Source: JBGQOJ01 sp052119585
GTDB lineage: Bacteria > Pseudomonadota > Alphaproteobacteria > Rhodobacterales > Rhodobacteraceae
Assembly (NCBI RefSeq): GCF_052119585.1
Contig: NZ_JBGQOJ010000005.1
Span: 124,001 to 188,000, forward strand
Length of the DNA: 64,000 nt
Direction: 5' to 3'
Part shown: piece after piece, positions 1 through 7,895 of the stretch
How the letters are laid out: each line of letters begins with the position of its first letter
How positions within the stretch are numbered: position 1 is the stretch's first letter
The notes under the pieces: model-generated
The model's input: the letters and a program-made list of their open reading frames with translations, nothing else
The model's database searches: none
What the model was told of the DNA's origin: nothing
Made by a program: the position numbers and the translations under genes

Positions 1-1206
1 CCAGGCGTGACAGAGGCGCGCAAGGCCGGCACAACCCTTGGCCGCGCCATGGACGAGGCGAACCTGCTGCTGCTTGCGGGGGGGCAAAAGCGGCTGGCGG
101 AGGTGACGCTTGGCGTTGCCCTGCGCGCCTATGCCTTTACCGATCACAAATCCGAAAAATCCCCCGCGCCGGGGGCTGTGACGGTCATGTCCTCGGCCCC
201 CGAAGAGGCCGCCGCCGCCTTTGCACCGCTTGCCGCAATGGCCGAAGGCGTATTCTTTACCCGCGATCTGGTCAACGCGCCCGCCAATGTTCTGACCACC
301 ACCGAATTTGCCAATCGTCTGGTAGAGTTGAAAAAACTTGGCGTCGAGGTCGAGGTTCTGGAAGAAAAGGATCTGGAAAAGCTTGGCATGGGGTCGCTGC
401 TCTGCGTTGGCTTCGGTTCTGAAAGTCCGTCCAAGGTCGTGGTGATGCAATGGAACGGCGGCAAAAAGGGCGATGCGCCCCTCGCGCTGGTCGGCAAGGG
501 CGTGGTCTTTGATACCGGCGGCATCTCGATCAAACCGGCGGCCGGAATGGAAGACATGACCATGGACATGGGGGGCGCGGGTGTTGTGGCCGGGGTGATG
601 AAAACCCTGGCCCTGCGCAAGGCGGGCGCCAATGTGGTGGGGCTTGTCGGCCTTGTGGAAAACATGCCCGATGGCAAGGCCACGCGCCCCGGCGATGTGG
701 TCACCTCGATGAAGGGCGACACGATCGAGGTCATCAACACCGACGCCGAGGGCCGCCTCGTGCTGGCCGATGTGCTTTGGTATGCGCAAGAGCGGTTCAA
801 GCCGCGCGGCATGATCGACCTTGCGACGCTGACAGGGGCCATCATCATCGGTCTCGGCCATGACAACGCGGGCGTCTTTTCCAACAATGACGCGCTGTGC
901 AATGCCTTCCTCAAGGCCGCCGGCGCCGAGGACGAAGGCGCGTGGCGGATGCCGCTGGGCGACTGCTATGACACGCTGATCAAAAGCAATATCGCCGACA
1001 TCAAGAACACCGGCGGCAGGCCCGCAGGATCAATCACCGCCGCGCAGTTCCTTCAGCGTTTTGTGAAACCCGAAACGCCCTGGATCCATCTGGATATCGC
1101 GGGGGTGGCTTCGGTCAAATCCGACACGACCTATGCGCCCAAGGGGGCAACCGGCTGGGGCGTCATGGCGCTCGACCGGCTGGTCCGCGACATGCTGGAG
1201 ACCTGA
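1..1206 (+). CDS. pepA: Leucyl aminopeptidase (M17), 5' end outside window
   Basis: Cytosolic leucyl aminopeptidase, a two-metal exopeptidase that removes N-terminal residues from peptides. The frame is open from base 1, so the start lies upstream; about 400 of the usual 480-500 residues are visible. The M17 signature NTDAEGRL is encoded near 738-761 and the metal-binding stretch KGVVFDTGGISIKP near 496-540. The end overlaps the next gene in TGATG, so the two are translationally coupled. pepA followed by holC is a common order in proteobacteria. Family assignment is certain; only the N-terminal domain is missing because of the window edge. Confidence 0.95.
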   Translation, partial: PGVTEARKAGTTLGRAMDEANLLLLAGGQKRLAEVTLGVALRAYAFTDHKSEKSPAPGAVTVMSSAPEEAAAAFAPLAAMAEGVFFTRDLVNAPANVLTTTEFANRLVELKKLGVEVEVLEEKDLEKLGMGSLLCVGFGSESPSKVVVMQWNGGKKGDAPLALVGKGVVFDTGGISIKPAAGMEDMTMDMGGAGVVAGVMKTLALRKAGANVVGLVGLVENMPDGKATRPGDVVTSMKGDTIEVINTDAEGRLVLADVLWYAQERFKPRGMIDLATLTGAIIIGLGHDNAGVFSNNDALCNAFLKAAGAEDEGAWRMPLGDCYDTLIKSNIADIKNTGGRPAGSITAAQFLQRFVKPETPWIHLDIAGVASVKSDTTYAPKGATGWGVMALDRLVRDMLET

Positions 1207-1664
1207 TGGGCGCGGTCTATTTCTACCACCTGACGCAAAGCCCGCTCGATGTGACCCTGCCCATGTTGCTGGACAAGGCGCTTGGCGCGGGTTGGCGTGT
1301 TGCGGTGCGCGGCACCGATGCGGCACGGCTGAACTGGCTGGACAAACGACTGTGGACGGTGCCCCAGGACGGGTTTCTGCCGCACGGGCTTGCCGGCGAG
1401 GCGATGGAGCAGGACCAGCCGGTCCTGCTGACGCTGGCGCAGACCTGCCCCAACGGCGCCACCTGCCTTGCGGCGGTGGACGGGGCAGAGGTCAGTGTGC
1501 AAGAGGTGCAGGCAATGGAACGGGTGATGATCCTGTTCGACGGCACCGACGCGTCTGCGGTGCAGGCTGCGCGGGCCCAGTGGAAAGCCCTGACCGGCGG
1601 CGGCTGCAAAGCGCAATACTGGTCGCAGGAAAGCGGGCGCTGGGAAAAGAAAGCCGAAGTGTAA
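1206..1664 (+). CDS. holC: DNA polymerase III subunit chi
   Basis: 152-residue protein matching the chi subunit of the replicative polymerase clamp loader, which links the loader (through psi) to single-strand-binding protein. The N-terminal MGAVYFYHL and the central WTVPQDGFLPHG and PVLLT stretches are typical of alphaproteobacterial HolC. The ATG overlaps the stop codon of pepA (TGATG), which fixes the start and indicates coupling. Length is normal for the family. It is followed by a convergent gene, so the transcript should end in the 110-base gap downstream, where I see no strong terminator. Confidence 0.9.
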   Translation: MGAVYFYHLTQSPLDVTLPMLLDKALGAGWRVAVRGTDAARLNWLDKRLWTVPQDGFLPHGLAGEAMEQDQPVLLTLAQTCPNGATCLAAVDGAEVSVQEVQAMERVMILFDGTDASAVQAARAQWKALTGGGCKAQYWSQESGRWEKKAEV

Positions 1665-1777
1665 GGCCCAATTCTTCTTGGAAAAAATATCCACAAATCC
1701 TTCCTGACCGCAAAAGCGCGGACAGGGATTGCCAGCCTACGGCGAGGATATTTTCAGACGTAAGAAAACAAGGGGGG

Positions 1778-2359
1778 CTATCTTTGCAGAACCAATGTTC
1801 CGCCTTCGATCGACAGCTTCGAAAAGCGGCTGAGATAGGTCATGCCCAAAAGCGATTCCCGCATCTCTCCCTCGCTGACCCATGCGGGCAGACGAGTGTC
1901 GACGATTCCACCCAGATTCACCCGGTCAAGCCGGACGCGGGCGGTCCGCACAATGCCGTTTGCCGTGTTCGCCTGACCGATAAAGGCCATATCGGCGGGG
2001 TCCAGTCCGACGCGTCTGGCATCTTCCTGCCGTAGCACCACCTCGGTCGCGCCGGTGTCGACGACAAACCGGACGGGCGTGTTGTTGACGTCCAGCACCA
2101 GATAGTAATGACCGTCCGGCGCGCGCGGCACCTCGACCCGATTTTCGCCTGTGATCACCGATTGGCGGGGCATCACGCTTTTGCTGATGTCGCCCCAAAG
2201 ACCGATCACGGCCACGGCCCCGATAAAGATAAGCCCCCAGACAGAGGCCTGCTGCATCGTCCGCCCAAGGCTTTGGCGGTTCCGCGCAAAGAAATAGCCC
2301 CCGATGACTGCGGCCAGCAGGACCAGATAGATCAATCGCCCGATGTCATCGGATGTCAT
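1778..2359 (-). CDS. Retropepsin-like aspartic protease, membrane anchored
   Basis: 193-residue protein with two N-terminal hydrophobic segments (LIYLVLLAAVIGGYFFA and VWGLIFIGAVAVIGLW) and a C-terminal clan AA aspartic protease domain. The catalytic motif FVVDTGATEVVL is present, with a later LLGMTYLSRF stretch typical of the TIGR02281-type family. A longer reading from 2428 exists, but the ATG at 2359 is preceded by GGAGA at the right distance, so I chose it. It lies last in a leftward unit after the ABC-F and MarC genes. Substrate is unknown; the protease domain probably faces the periplasm. Confidence 0.85.
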   Translation of the reverse strand: MTSDDIGRLIYLVLLAAVIGGYFFARNRQSLGRTMQQASVWGLIFIGAVAVIGLWGDISKSVMPRQSVITGENRVEVPRAPDGHYYLVLDVNNTPVRFVVDTGATEVVLRQEDARRVGLDPADMAFIGQANTANGIVRTARVRLDRVNLGGIVDTRLPAWVSEGEMRESLLGMTYLSRFSKLSIEGGTLVLQR

Positions 2360-2414
2360 ATATGTCTCCTTTGCCCAGGCGGTATTTAAGCACGAATTTC
2401 CAGATGTGCAGGGG

Positions 2415-3038
2415 TCAGGCGGGGCCAAATCCGAAAGAAGCCAGCCCGTCGAGCACGAATTGCACCGAAAGCGCGGCCAGAAGCATTCCCAGCAGGCGCG
2501 TCACCACGTTGATGCCGGTCGGGCCTAGGCCGCGTTCCAGCAGGCTGGCGCTGAGGAAGAGCAGGAACACTACGGCGATCACCGACAGCATCACCAGATG
2601 GATCATGCCGATAGCGGCCCAGTCGTTGCCGGATTGCCCGACCAGAAGGATCATCGTGGCCATCGCCCCCGGTCCCGCGATCAGCGGGGTGGCGAGGGGG
2701 AAGATCGACGGATCATTGGCTTGCGACGTTTGCCCCTGACGCCTTTGGGTGCGACGCTCGAACAACATGTCAAGCGCGGTCAGGAACAACAGAATGCCGC
2801 CCGCGATGCGGAAGGCGGGCATCGAGATACCGACAAACCCCAGGACAGCCTCGCCCAGCAGACCGAACAGGGTCAAAAGGACGAAACCGGTCAGGCAGGC
2901 GCGGATGCCGATGCTGCGGCGCTGCTGATCGTCCATACCGCGGGTCAGGGCCACAAACAGTGGCGCAAGCCCGATCGGGTCAATCACCACGAACAATGTG
3001 ACGAAGGCCGGAATCAGGACTTGAAGATCCACCGTCAA
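2415..3038 (-). CDS. MarC family integral membrane protein
   Basis: 207-residue very hydrophobic protein with about six membrane segments and the family features VIDPIGLAPLF near the N-terminus and LATPLIAGPGAMATMI in the middle. MarC/UPF0056 proteins are inner-membrane proteins of uncertain transport role. The apparent start is a TTG at 3038, overlapping the stop of the ABC-F gene (TTGA); a GTG two codons later is an equally possible start. Genes on both sides run in the same direction, so this is the middle of a three-gene unit. Confidence 0.88.
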   Translation of the reverse strand: MTVDLQVLIPAFVTLFVVIDPIGLAPLFVALTRGMDDQQRRSIGIRACLTGFVLLTLFGLLGEAVLGFVGISMPAFRIAGGILLFLTALDMLFERRTQRRQGQTSQANDPSIFPLATPLIAGPGAMATMILLVGQSGNDWAAIGMIHLVMLSVIAVVFLLFLSASLLERGLGPTGINVVTRLLGMLLAALSVQFVLDGLASFGFGPA

Positions 3039-4885
3039 GCCTCTGCTTTATCTAGCTTTTCAAGGGCGCTCACCCACATCGATTCAGCGCGGTCCAGCGC
3101 CTCCATCACTTCGCCGTATTTCTTCTGCCACGGCTCTGCCTGATTGCCCATGTCGGGGCCATAAAGCTTGGGATCGGCCAGTTTCTTGGCCAGTTTGTCG
3201 CGCATCTCGTTCAGCTTGCCGACGCGGTCCTCGCATTTGCGCACATCGGCGCGCAGGGCAAGCATTTCGTCGCGGCTGGCGCGTTTGGGGCCCTCGGCCT
3301 TGGCTTTTGCCGCTTTCACGGGGGTGTCACCGGCCAACAGCATCTTGCGATAGCTTTCCAGATCGTCGTCATAAGGCGTGACCGACCCGTCTTTGACCAG
3401 CCACAGCCGGTCGGCGACCATCGACAGAAGATGCATGTCGTGGCTAACCAGAATGACCGCGCCGGAATAGGCGGTCAGCGCCTCGACCAGCGCCTCGCGG
3501 CTTTCGATGTCAAGGTGGTTGGTCGGCTCATCGAGGATCAGCAGATGCGGCGCGGGCAGGGTGGCCAGCAACAGCGACAGACGCGCCTTTTGACCTCCCG
3601 ACAGGCGACCCACCTCTGTTTCGGCCTGATCGGGGCCAAGGCCAAAGCCCGCAAGACGGGCGCGCAACCTTGCCTGACCTTCCAGGGGGCGTTCGCGCAG
3701 AAGGTGTTGCAGCGGCGTTTCATCGACGTAAAGCTCGTCGACCTGATGCTGGGCAAAAAAGCCGATGCGCAGCTTGTTCGAGGTGATCATCGAGCCGGAC
3801 ATCGGTTTAAGTCTGTCCGACAACAGCTTGGCAAGCGTAGATTTTCCCTCGCCGTTGCGACCCAGAAGCGCGATCCGGTCGTCTTGGTCGATGCGCAGGT
3901 TCAACCCCTTCAGCACGACCTTGTCGTCGTAGCCGACCGCCGCGTTTTCGGTGGCGATGATGGGCGGTGACAGTTCCTCGGGCGTGGGGAAGGTGAAGAC
4001 CGTGCGCGCCGCATCCTCTGGCGCGGTGATCTTGACCATCTTTTCCAGCATCTTCACGCGGGACTGGGCCTGTTTGGCCTTGGACGCCTTGGCCTTGAAC
4101 CGGTCCACAAAGCTTTGCAGGTGGGCGCGTTGCAGGTCCTGCTTGCGGGCCTGCGCGGTTTGCACGGCACGCTGTTCGGCGCGCTGGCGGGCGAATTGGT
4201 CGTAGTTGCCCGAATAATAGATCAGGCCCTTGTTCTCGAGGTGCAGAATCGCCCCGACAGAACGGTTCAGCAATTCGCGGTCGTGGGAAATGATCAGCAC
4301 GGTGTGCGGATATTTCACAAGATAGGCCTCCAGCCACAACGCGCCTTCAAGGTCGAGGTAGTTGGTCGGCTCGTCGAGGAGCAGGTAATCGGGGGCCGAG
4401 AACAGCACCGCCGCAAGGGCGACACGCATCCGCCAGCCGCCTGAAAAGGCAGAGCAGGGCATAAGCTGCTCTTCGTGGGTGAACCCCAGACCCTTGAGGA
4501 TCGAGGCGGCGCGCCCTTCGGCGGACCAGGCGTCGATATCGGCAAGGCGCGTCTGCACCTCGGCGATGCGGCCGGGGTCGGTGGCGGTTTCCGCCTCTGC
4601 CAGCAGTTCGGCGCGTTCGATGTCTGCGGCCAGAACCGTGTCGATCAGGCTGACCTCGTTTCCGGGAACCTCCTGACTGACGCCGCCGATGCGGGCGCGG
4701 GCGGGAATCGATATCTTGCCCCCCTCCAGCACCAGTTCGCGGCGGATCAGTTTGAAGAGCGTCGTTTTACCGGCGCCGTTGCGACCAATGAGGCCAACTT
4801 TGTGGCCGGTGGGAATCGTGGCGCTGGCCCCTGTAAACAGAGGGCGGCCTTCGACGGAGTAGCTTATGTCTGAAATCTTGAGCAT
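3035..4885 (-). CDS. ABC-F family ATP-binding protein
   Basis: 616-residue protein with two fused ABC ATPase domains and no membrane segments, as in ABC-F proteins that act on ribosomes or translation. Walker A motifs are GRNGAGKTT (first lobe) and GRNGEGKST (second lobe), with signatures SGGWRMR and SGGQKAR and Walker B strands LLLDEPTNYLD and LILDEPTNHLD. A charged C-terminal extension with AKKLADPKLY looks like the coiled coil of the Uup/YheS type. The ATG at 4885 follows an AAAGGGG ribosome site; an upstream in-frame ATG at 4903 is less well placed. Divergent from ndk. Confidence 0.9.
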   Translation of the reverse strand: MLKISDISYSVEGRPLFTGASATIPTGHKVGLIGRNGAGKTTLFKLIRRELVLEGGKISIPARARIGGVSQEVPGNEVSLIDTVLAADIERAELLAEAETATDPGRIAEVQTRLADIDAWSAEGRAASILKGLGFTHEEQLMPCSAFSGGWRMRVALAAVLFSAPDYLLLDEPTNYLDLEGALWLEAYLVKYPHTVLIISHDRELLNRSVGAILHLENKGLIYYSGNYDQFARQRAEQRAVQTAQARKQDLQRAHLQSFVDRFKAKASKAKQAQSRVKMLEKMVKITAPEDAARTVFTFPTPEELSPPIIATENAAVGYDDKVVLKGLNLRIDQDDRIALLGRNGEGKSTLAKLLSDRLKPMSGSMITSNKLRIGFFAQHQVDELYVDETPLQHLLRERPLEGQARLRARLAGFGLGPDQAETEVGRLSGGQKARLSLLLATLPAPHLLILDEPTNHLDIESREALVEALTAYSGAVILVSHDMHLLSMVADRLWLVKDGSVTPYDDDLESYRKMLLAGDTPVKAAKAKAEGPKRASRDEMLALRADVRKCEDRVGKLNEMRDKLAKKLADPKLYGPDMGNQAEPWQKKYGEVMEALDRAESMWVSALEKLDKAEA

Positions 4886-5017
4886 GGCGCCCCTTTGCCG
4901 CATGTAGATAGGCGCGTCAATCGCAGCTTTTCAACCGATGCACCGCGTGATAGCAGGACCGCGATTTATAAGGGGTCGGGCAGGGTGCCGGACTCCGGCG
5001 ACCAAAAGAGGCAAATC

Positions 5018-5440
5018 ATGGCTATTCAACGCACTTTCTCGATCATCAAACCCGACGCAACCCGTCGCAACCTGACCGGCGCAATCGTCGCGAAATTCGA
5101 GGCTGCCGGCCTGCGCGTTGTCGCATCCAAGCGTATCCACCTGACGAAAGCCCAGGCTGGCGTGTTCTACGGCGTCCACGCCGAGCGTCCGTTCTACGAC
5201 GAACTGTGCGAGTTCATGTCGTCCGAGCCGATCGTCGTTCAGGTTCTGGAAGGCGAAGACGCGATTGCGAAAAACCGCGAAGTTATGGGCGCAACCAACC
5301 CTGCCGATGCGGCAGATGGCACAATCCGCAAGGAATTCGCGCTGTCGATCGGCGAGAACTCTGTTCACGGGTCCGACGGTGCCGACACCGCGGCGATCGA
5401 AATCGCCTATTTCTTCTCGGGTCTCGAACTGGTCGGCTAA
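5018..5440 (+). CDS. ndk: Nucleoside diphosphate kinase
   Basis: 140 residues, the standard length. It transfers the gamma phosphate of ATP to nucleoside diphosphates through a phosphohistidine. The N-terminal AIQRTFSIIKPDA and the active-site region ending in NSVHGSDG, which holds the catalytic histidine, are present. The frame stays open upstream to 4895, but the family N-terminus and the purine-rich AAAAGAGG before the ATG fix the start at 5018. The gene is monocistronic: a clear intrinsic terminator follows at 5485-5520. Confidence 0.97.
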   Translation: MAIQRTFSIIKPDATRRNLTGAIVAKFEAAGLRVVASKRIHLTKAQAGVFYGVHAERPFYDELCEFMSSEPIVVQVLEGEDAIAKNREVMGATNPADAADGTIRKEFALSIGENSVHGSDGADTAAIEIAYFFSGLELVG

Positions 5441-5484
5441 GCCGACGCGGCTGCGGGGCGTTTCGCCGCGCAGCGTCAGACTCG

Positions 5485-5520
5485 AAAGGGCCGCCTCCGT
5501 CATGGAAACGGCCCTTTTTT
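5485..5520 (+). terminator. Intrinsic terminator after ndk
   Basis: Nine-base stem AAAGGGCCG / CGGCCCTTT with a short loop, running into a T tract. It lies 45 bases after the ndk stop and would end the ndk transcript. Confidence 0.85.
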
Positions 5521-5547
5521 AATGTCCGTCGGGCATAGGTTCGCGTG

Positions 5548-6198
5548 TTAGCGGATGATATGCACGATCTTGCGGTCTTCGACGCTGATCACAACGGGCA
5601 GGCCGTTGACGTAGACGTAAGAGAACTCTGTGTCCGGAATTTCGTATACGGTCACATTTTCGGGAACACCGGCGCCGACCACAACTTCACCGTCAAGATA
5701 GATCGGGTCAACGGGGTTGTCGGTGACATAGGCTGTCACGGTTGGATCGGGGGCAGCCGCGTCGCCGACACCGGCACCCAGAACCAGACCAAGTGCGGCA
5801 CCCGGAGGTCCGGCAATCAGGCCACCGATGATGGCGCCCACAGTGCCGACACCGGCGGCGGCGGCGGCTGTGTTGTCTTCATAGACCAGCGTTGCGACCT
5901 CGGCCTTTTCACGGTTTTCGTAAAGCACTTCGGCATTTTCGCCGATTTTGGTGGTCAGGTAGTCACCATAAGACCAGCCAGCCACGCCTTCGTGGGTTAC
6001 TTTGCACCAGTTGGCGGTCTCGAGGCAGCCATCGACGGTGACTGCGCCATCGGCAGGAATGAAGCCGACGATGTCGAACATCGGGCCGGGGCCGGACCGC
6101 ACATTCAGGTCGGTCGACGCGGTGGCCTGGGTTTCTGCGAATGCGGATGTCGCCATCAGAAGGCTTGCAGCGGATAGGGCTAGAATACGGTTGTTCAT
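5548..6198 (-). CDS. Secreted SH3-domain and DUF1236-like protein
   Basis: 216-residue exported protein. An N-terminal signal peptide (MNNRILALSAASLLMATSAFAE) is followed by a bacterial SH3 domain with the usual DLNVRSGPGPMFDIVGFIPADGAVTVDGC-type pattern (read in pieces) and WCKVTHEGVAGWSYGDYL. Next come a glycine/alanine-rich hydrophobic stretch (AIIGGLIAGPPGAALGLVLGAG) and a C-terminal DUF1236-like end with VYVNGLPVVI and RKIVHIIR. The start at 6198 gives a clean signal peptide; an ATG at 6216 is also in frame. Probably envelope-associated; function unknown. Monocistronic. Confidence 0.82.
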   Translation of the reverse strand: MNNRILALSAASLLMATSAFAETQATASTDLNVRSGPGPMFDIVGFIPADGAVTVDGCLETANWCKVTHEGVAGWSYGDYLTTKIGENAEVLYENREKAEVATLVYEDNTAAAAAGVGTVGAIIGGLIAGPPGAALGLVLGAGVGDAAAPDPTVTAYVTDNPVDPIYLDGEVVVGAGVPENVTVYEIPDTEFSYVYVNGLPVVISVEDRKIVHIIR

Positions 6199-6384
6199 CG
6201 TTATCTCCTGTTTCAATTGACGGCCGATCCGGGGAACCCTGCTCGGCGTCTCTTGTGGGGTAACAACGGTGATGGTCGCGGATTGGTTCCGTGCCTTTGT
6301 TCGAATTCCTGTGCGGTGTCGTTACGGTAACCTGTTTTTATATAAGCGAAAAATCGCCTATCCCTTGATCCCGCCGGGGCAGGG

Positions 6385-7317
6385 TCACACGGATTTGACC
6401 GCCAGTGTCTGCGCCTTGGAATGTCGCGCCTGACGGACCATAGAGACGGTGTAGATGATCAGCGCCAGCCAGATCATCGGAAAGGCGATCATCCGCGCCC
6501 CCCCGAGTTTTTCACCGAACACAAAGACCGCCGTCAGGAAAAGCATGGTCGGCACGATGTATTGAAGGATGCCGATCGTGGACAGGCGCAGCATCTTGGC
6601 GCCGTTGGCATACATCATCAAAGGCACCGCCGTGACGACCCCGCATCCCAGCAACAGCAAGGTATCCGCAGGCGTGCCGGCCATGAAATGGCTTTGCCCC
6701 GTCGCCCAAAGATAACCAAGATAGCCAAGAGCGGGGGGCATCAGCAGCAGCACCTCCAGCAAGAAGCCCTGATTTGGCCCGACGGGCAGCGATTTTTTCA
6801 GATAGGCATAGCCGCCCCAGCTCAGCGTCAGGGCAATCGCCACAACCGGCAGGCGCCCCGCATCCCATGTCAGCACCAGCACCGCCGCCGCCGCCAGCGC
6901 AATCGCGGCGATCTGTGCGCGGCTTAGCCGCTCGCCCAGCAGGACCGCCCCCAGAAGCACGCTGAACAGGGGGTTGATGTAATAGCCAAGTGCTGCCTCC
7001 AGGGCATGACCGGCACCGATGGCCCAGACGTAGATGCCCCAGTTCACCGACACGAACGCGGCGGTGACCGCCGCCATCGCCAGCGTTCTGGGGGACCGCA
7101 CCGCCTGCCGCAGATCGCCCGTCCGGCGCGTCAGCAAAAGCACGGCGCCCGCAATCGGGACAGACCACAGAACGCGGTGGATGATCACCTCTGTCGGCGG
7201 GACATGCGCCAGCGCCTTCATGTAGAGTGGAAGAAAGCCCCATAGAAAATAGGCGGTTATGGCAAATGCAAAGCCCTTCAGGCTGTCTTCGTTCTTGCCC
7301 TGCATTCCACGCTCCAT
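6385..7317 (-). CDS. rarD: RarD-type EamA transporter
   Basis: 310 residues with about ten membrane segments in two EamA repeats, matching RarD, an inner-membrane drug/metabolite-superfamily permease of unknown physiological substrate. Family stretches seen are AITAYFLWGFLPLYMK at the N-terminus, VSVNWGIYVWAI and LGYYINPLFSVLLG in the middle, and STIGILQYIVPT near the C-terminus. The start at 7317 is slightly long; an internal ATG four codons later is possible. A small putative gene follows upstream on the same strand. Confidence 0.9.
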   Translation of the reverse strand: MERGMQGKNEDSLKGFAFAITAYFLWGFLPLYMKALAHVPPTEVIIHRVLWSVPIAGAVLLLTRRTGDLRQAVRSPRTLAMAAVTAAFVSVNWGIYVWAIGAGHALEAALGYYINPLFSVLLGAVLLGERLSRAQIAAIALAAAAVLVLTWDAGRLPVVAIALTLSWGGYAYLKKSLPVGPNQGFLLEVLLLMPPALGYLGYLWATGQSHFMAGTPADTLLLLGCGVVTAVPLMMYANGAKMLRLSTIGILQYIVPTMLFLTAVFVFGEKLGGARMIAFPMIWLALIIYTVSMVRQARHSKAQTLAVKSV

Positions 7318-7445
7318 TCGCTAGACGATGTCCGAGTGGCCAAGGGCTAATGCAATCACACGGCAAGCGCCATGTGATTTATGCGGGTCGTCGCATCGGC
7401 GTGCGCAGGGGGGGTGGGGGCACCGACCAAGGCCGGTAGGGGCCC

Positions 7446-7601
7446 CTAGATGCTGGCCCAGTCGGTAAAGACGACATCGCGGTCGGTCTCTGTCTGGGGG
7501 GCGTCGGGCCTTTGTGTGGGCAGGGTGTCGGAAACATAGCCGATCCTGCGCGGTTGGGGGGTGTCTTCGGGTTTGGCGTCGGGAGGCGATTTGCGTGCCA
7601 T
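7446..7601 (-). CDS. Putative 51-residue hypothetical protein
   Basis: Short reading frame beginning MARKSPPDAKPEDTPQP and ending VVFTDWASI, rich in proline, aspartate and charged residues, probably disordered. It has no recognisable domain, and no strong ribosome site precedes the ATG. It is supported mainly by its position in a gap between rarD and the next cluster and by its natural-looking, non-repetitive composition. It could equally be chance. Confidence 0.35.
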   Translation of the reverse strand: MARKSPPDAKPEDTPQPRRIGYVSDTLPTQRPDAPQTETDRDVVFTDWASI

Positions 7602-7895
7602 TGGTTTTGCTCTGTGTTTGCACCCATCCAAGGGGATCGGGATGCCTTTGCCTTAGGTTTTGCGATGCGCCTTTTGGCGCTGCCAGCTCGTTTCGCGGAT
7701 GGCGCATGTTAACGGTAACAGCCGGTCGGGGCCTGAATATGAAGAATTTATGTCAGAGCATGCGTAAATCCGCGATTGTTGCGGGGATGCCGCCAATTCT
7801 GACGGATCGGGTCGCATTTCGGCCTTTCCTTGGCGGGCGTGACGGCTAATGTCCCGCCAAAAGACAAGCGCGGATATGGAAGCGGACGGAACGGC

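Noticed and set aside
144..914. Long open frame opposite the aminopeptidase gene
   Set aside because: Serine/proline/arginine-rich antisense shadow, typical of GC-rich codon bias; the other strand holds a clear enzyme.
4895..5017. Upstream extension of ndk
   Set aside because: The nucleoside diphosphate kinase N-terminus begins at 5018 with a ribosome site; the extension is a promoter region.
7318..7445. Possible tRNA-like stretch (CCGAGTGGCCAAGGGC) near 7330
   Set aside because: Only a short match to a serine/leucine tRNA D-arm; no acceptor stem, anticodon arm or T-arm could be folded around it.
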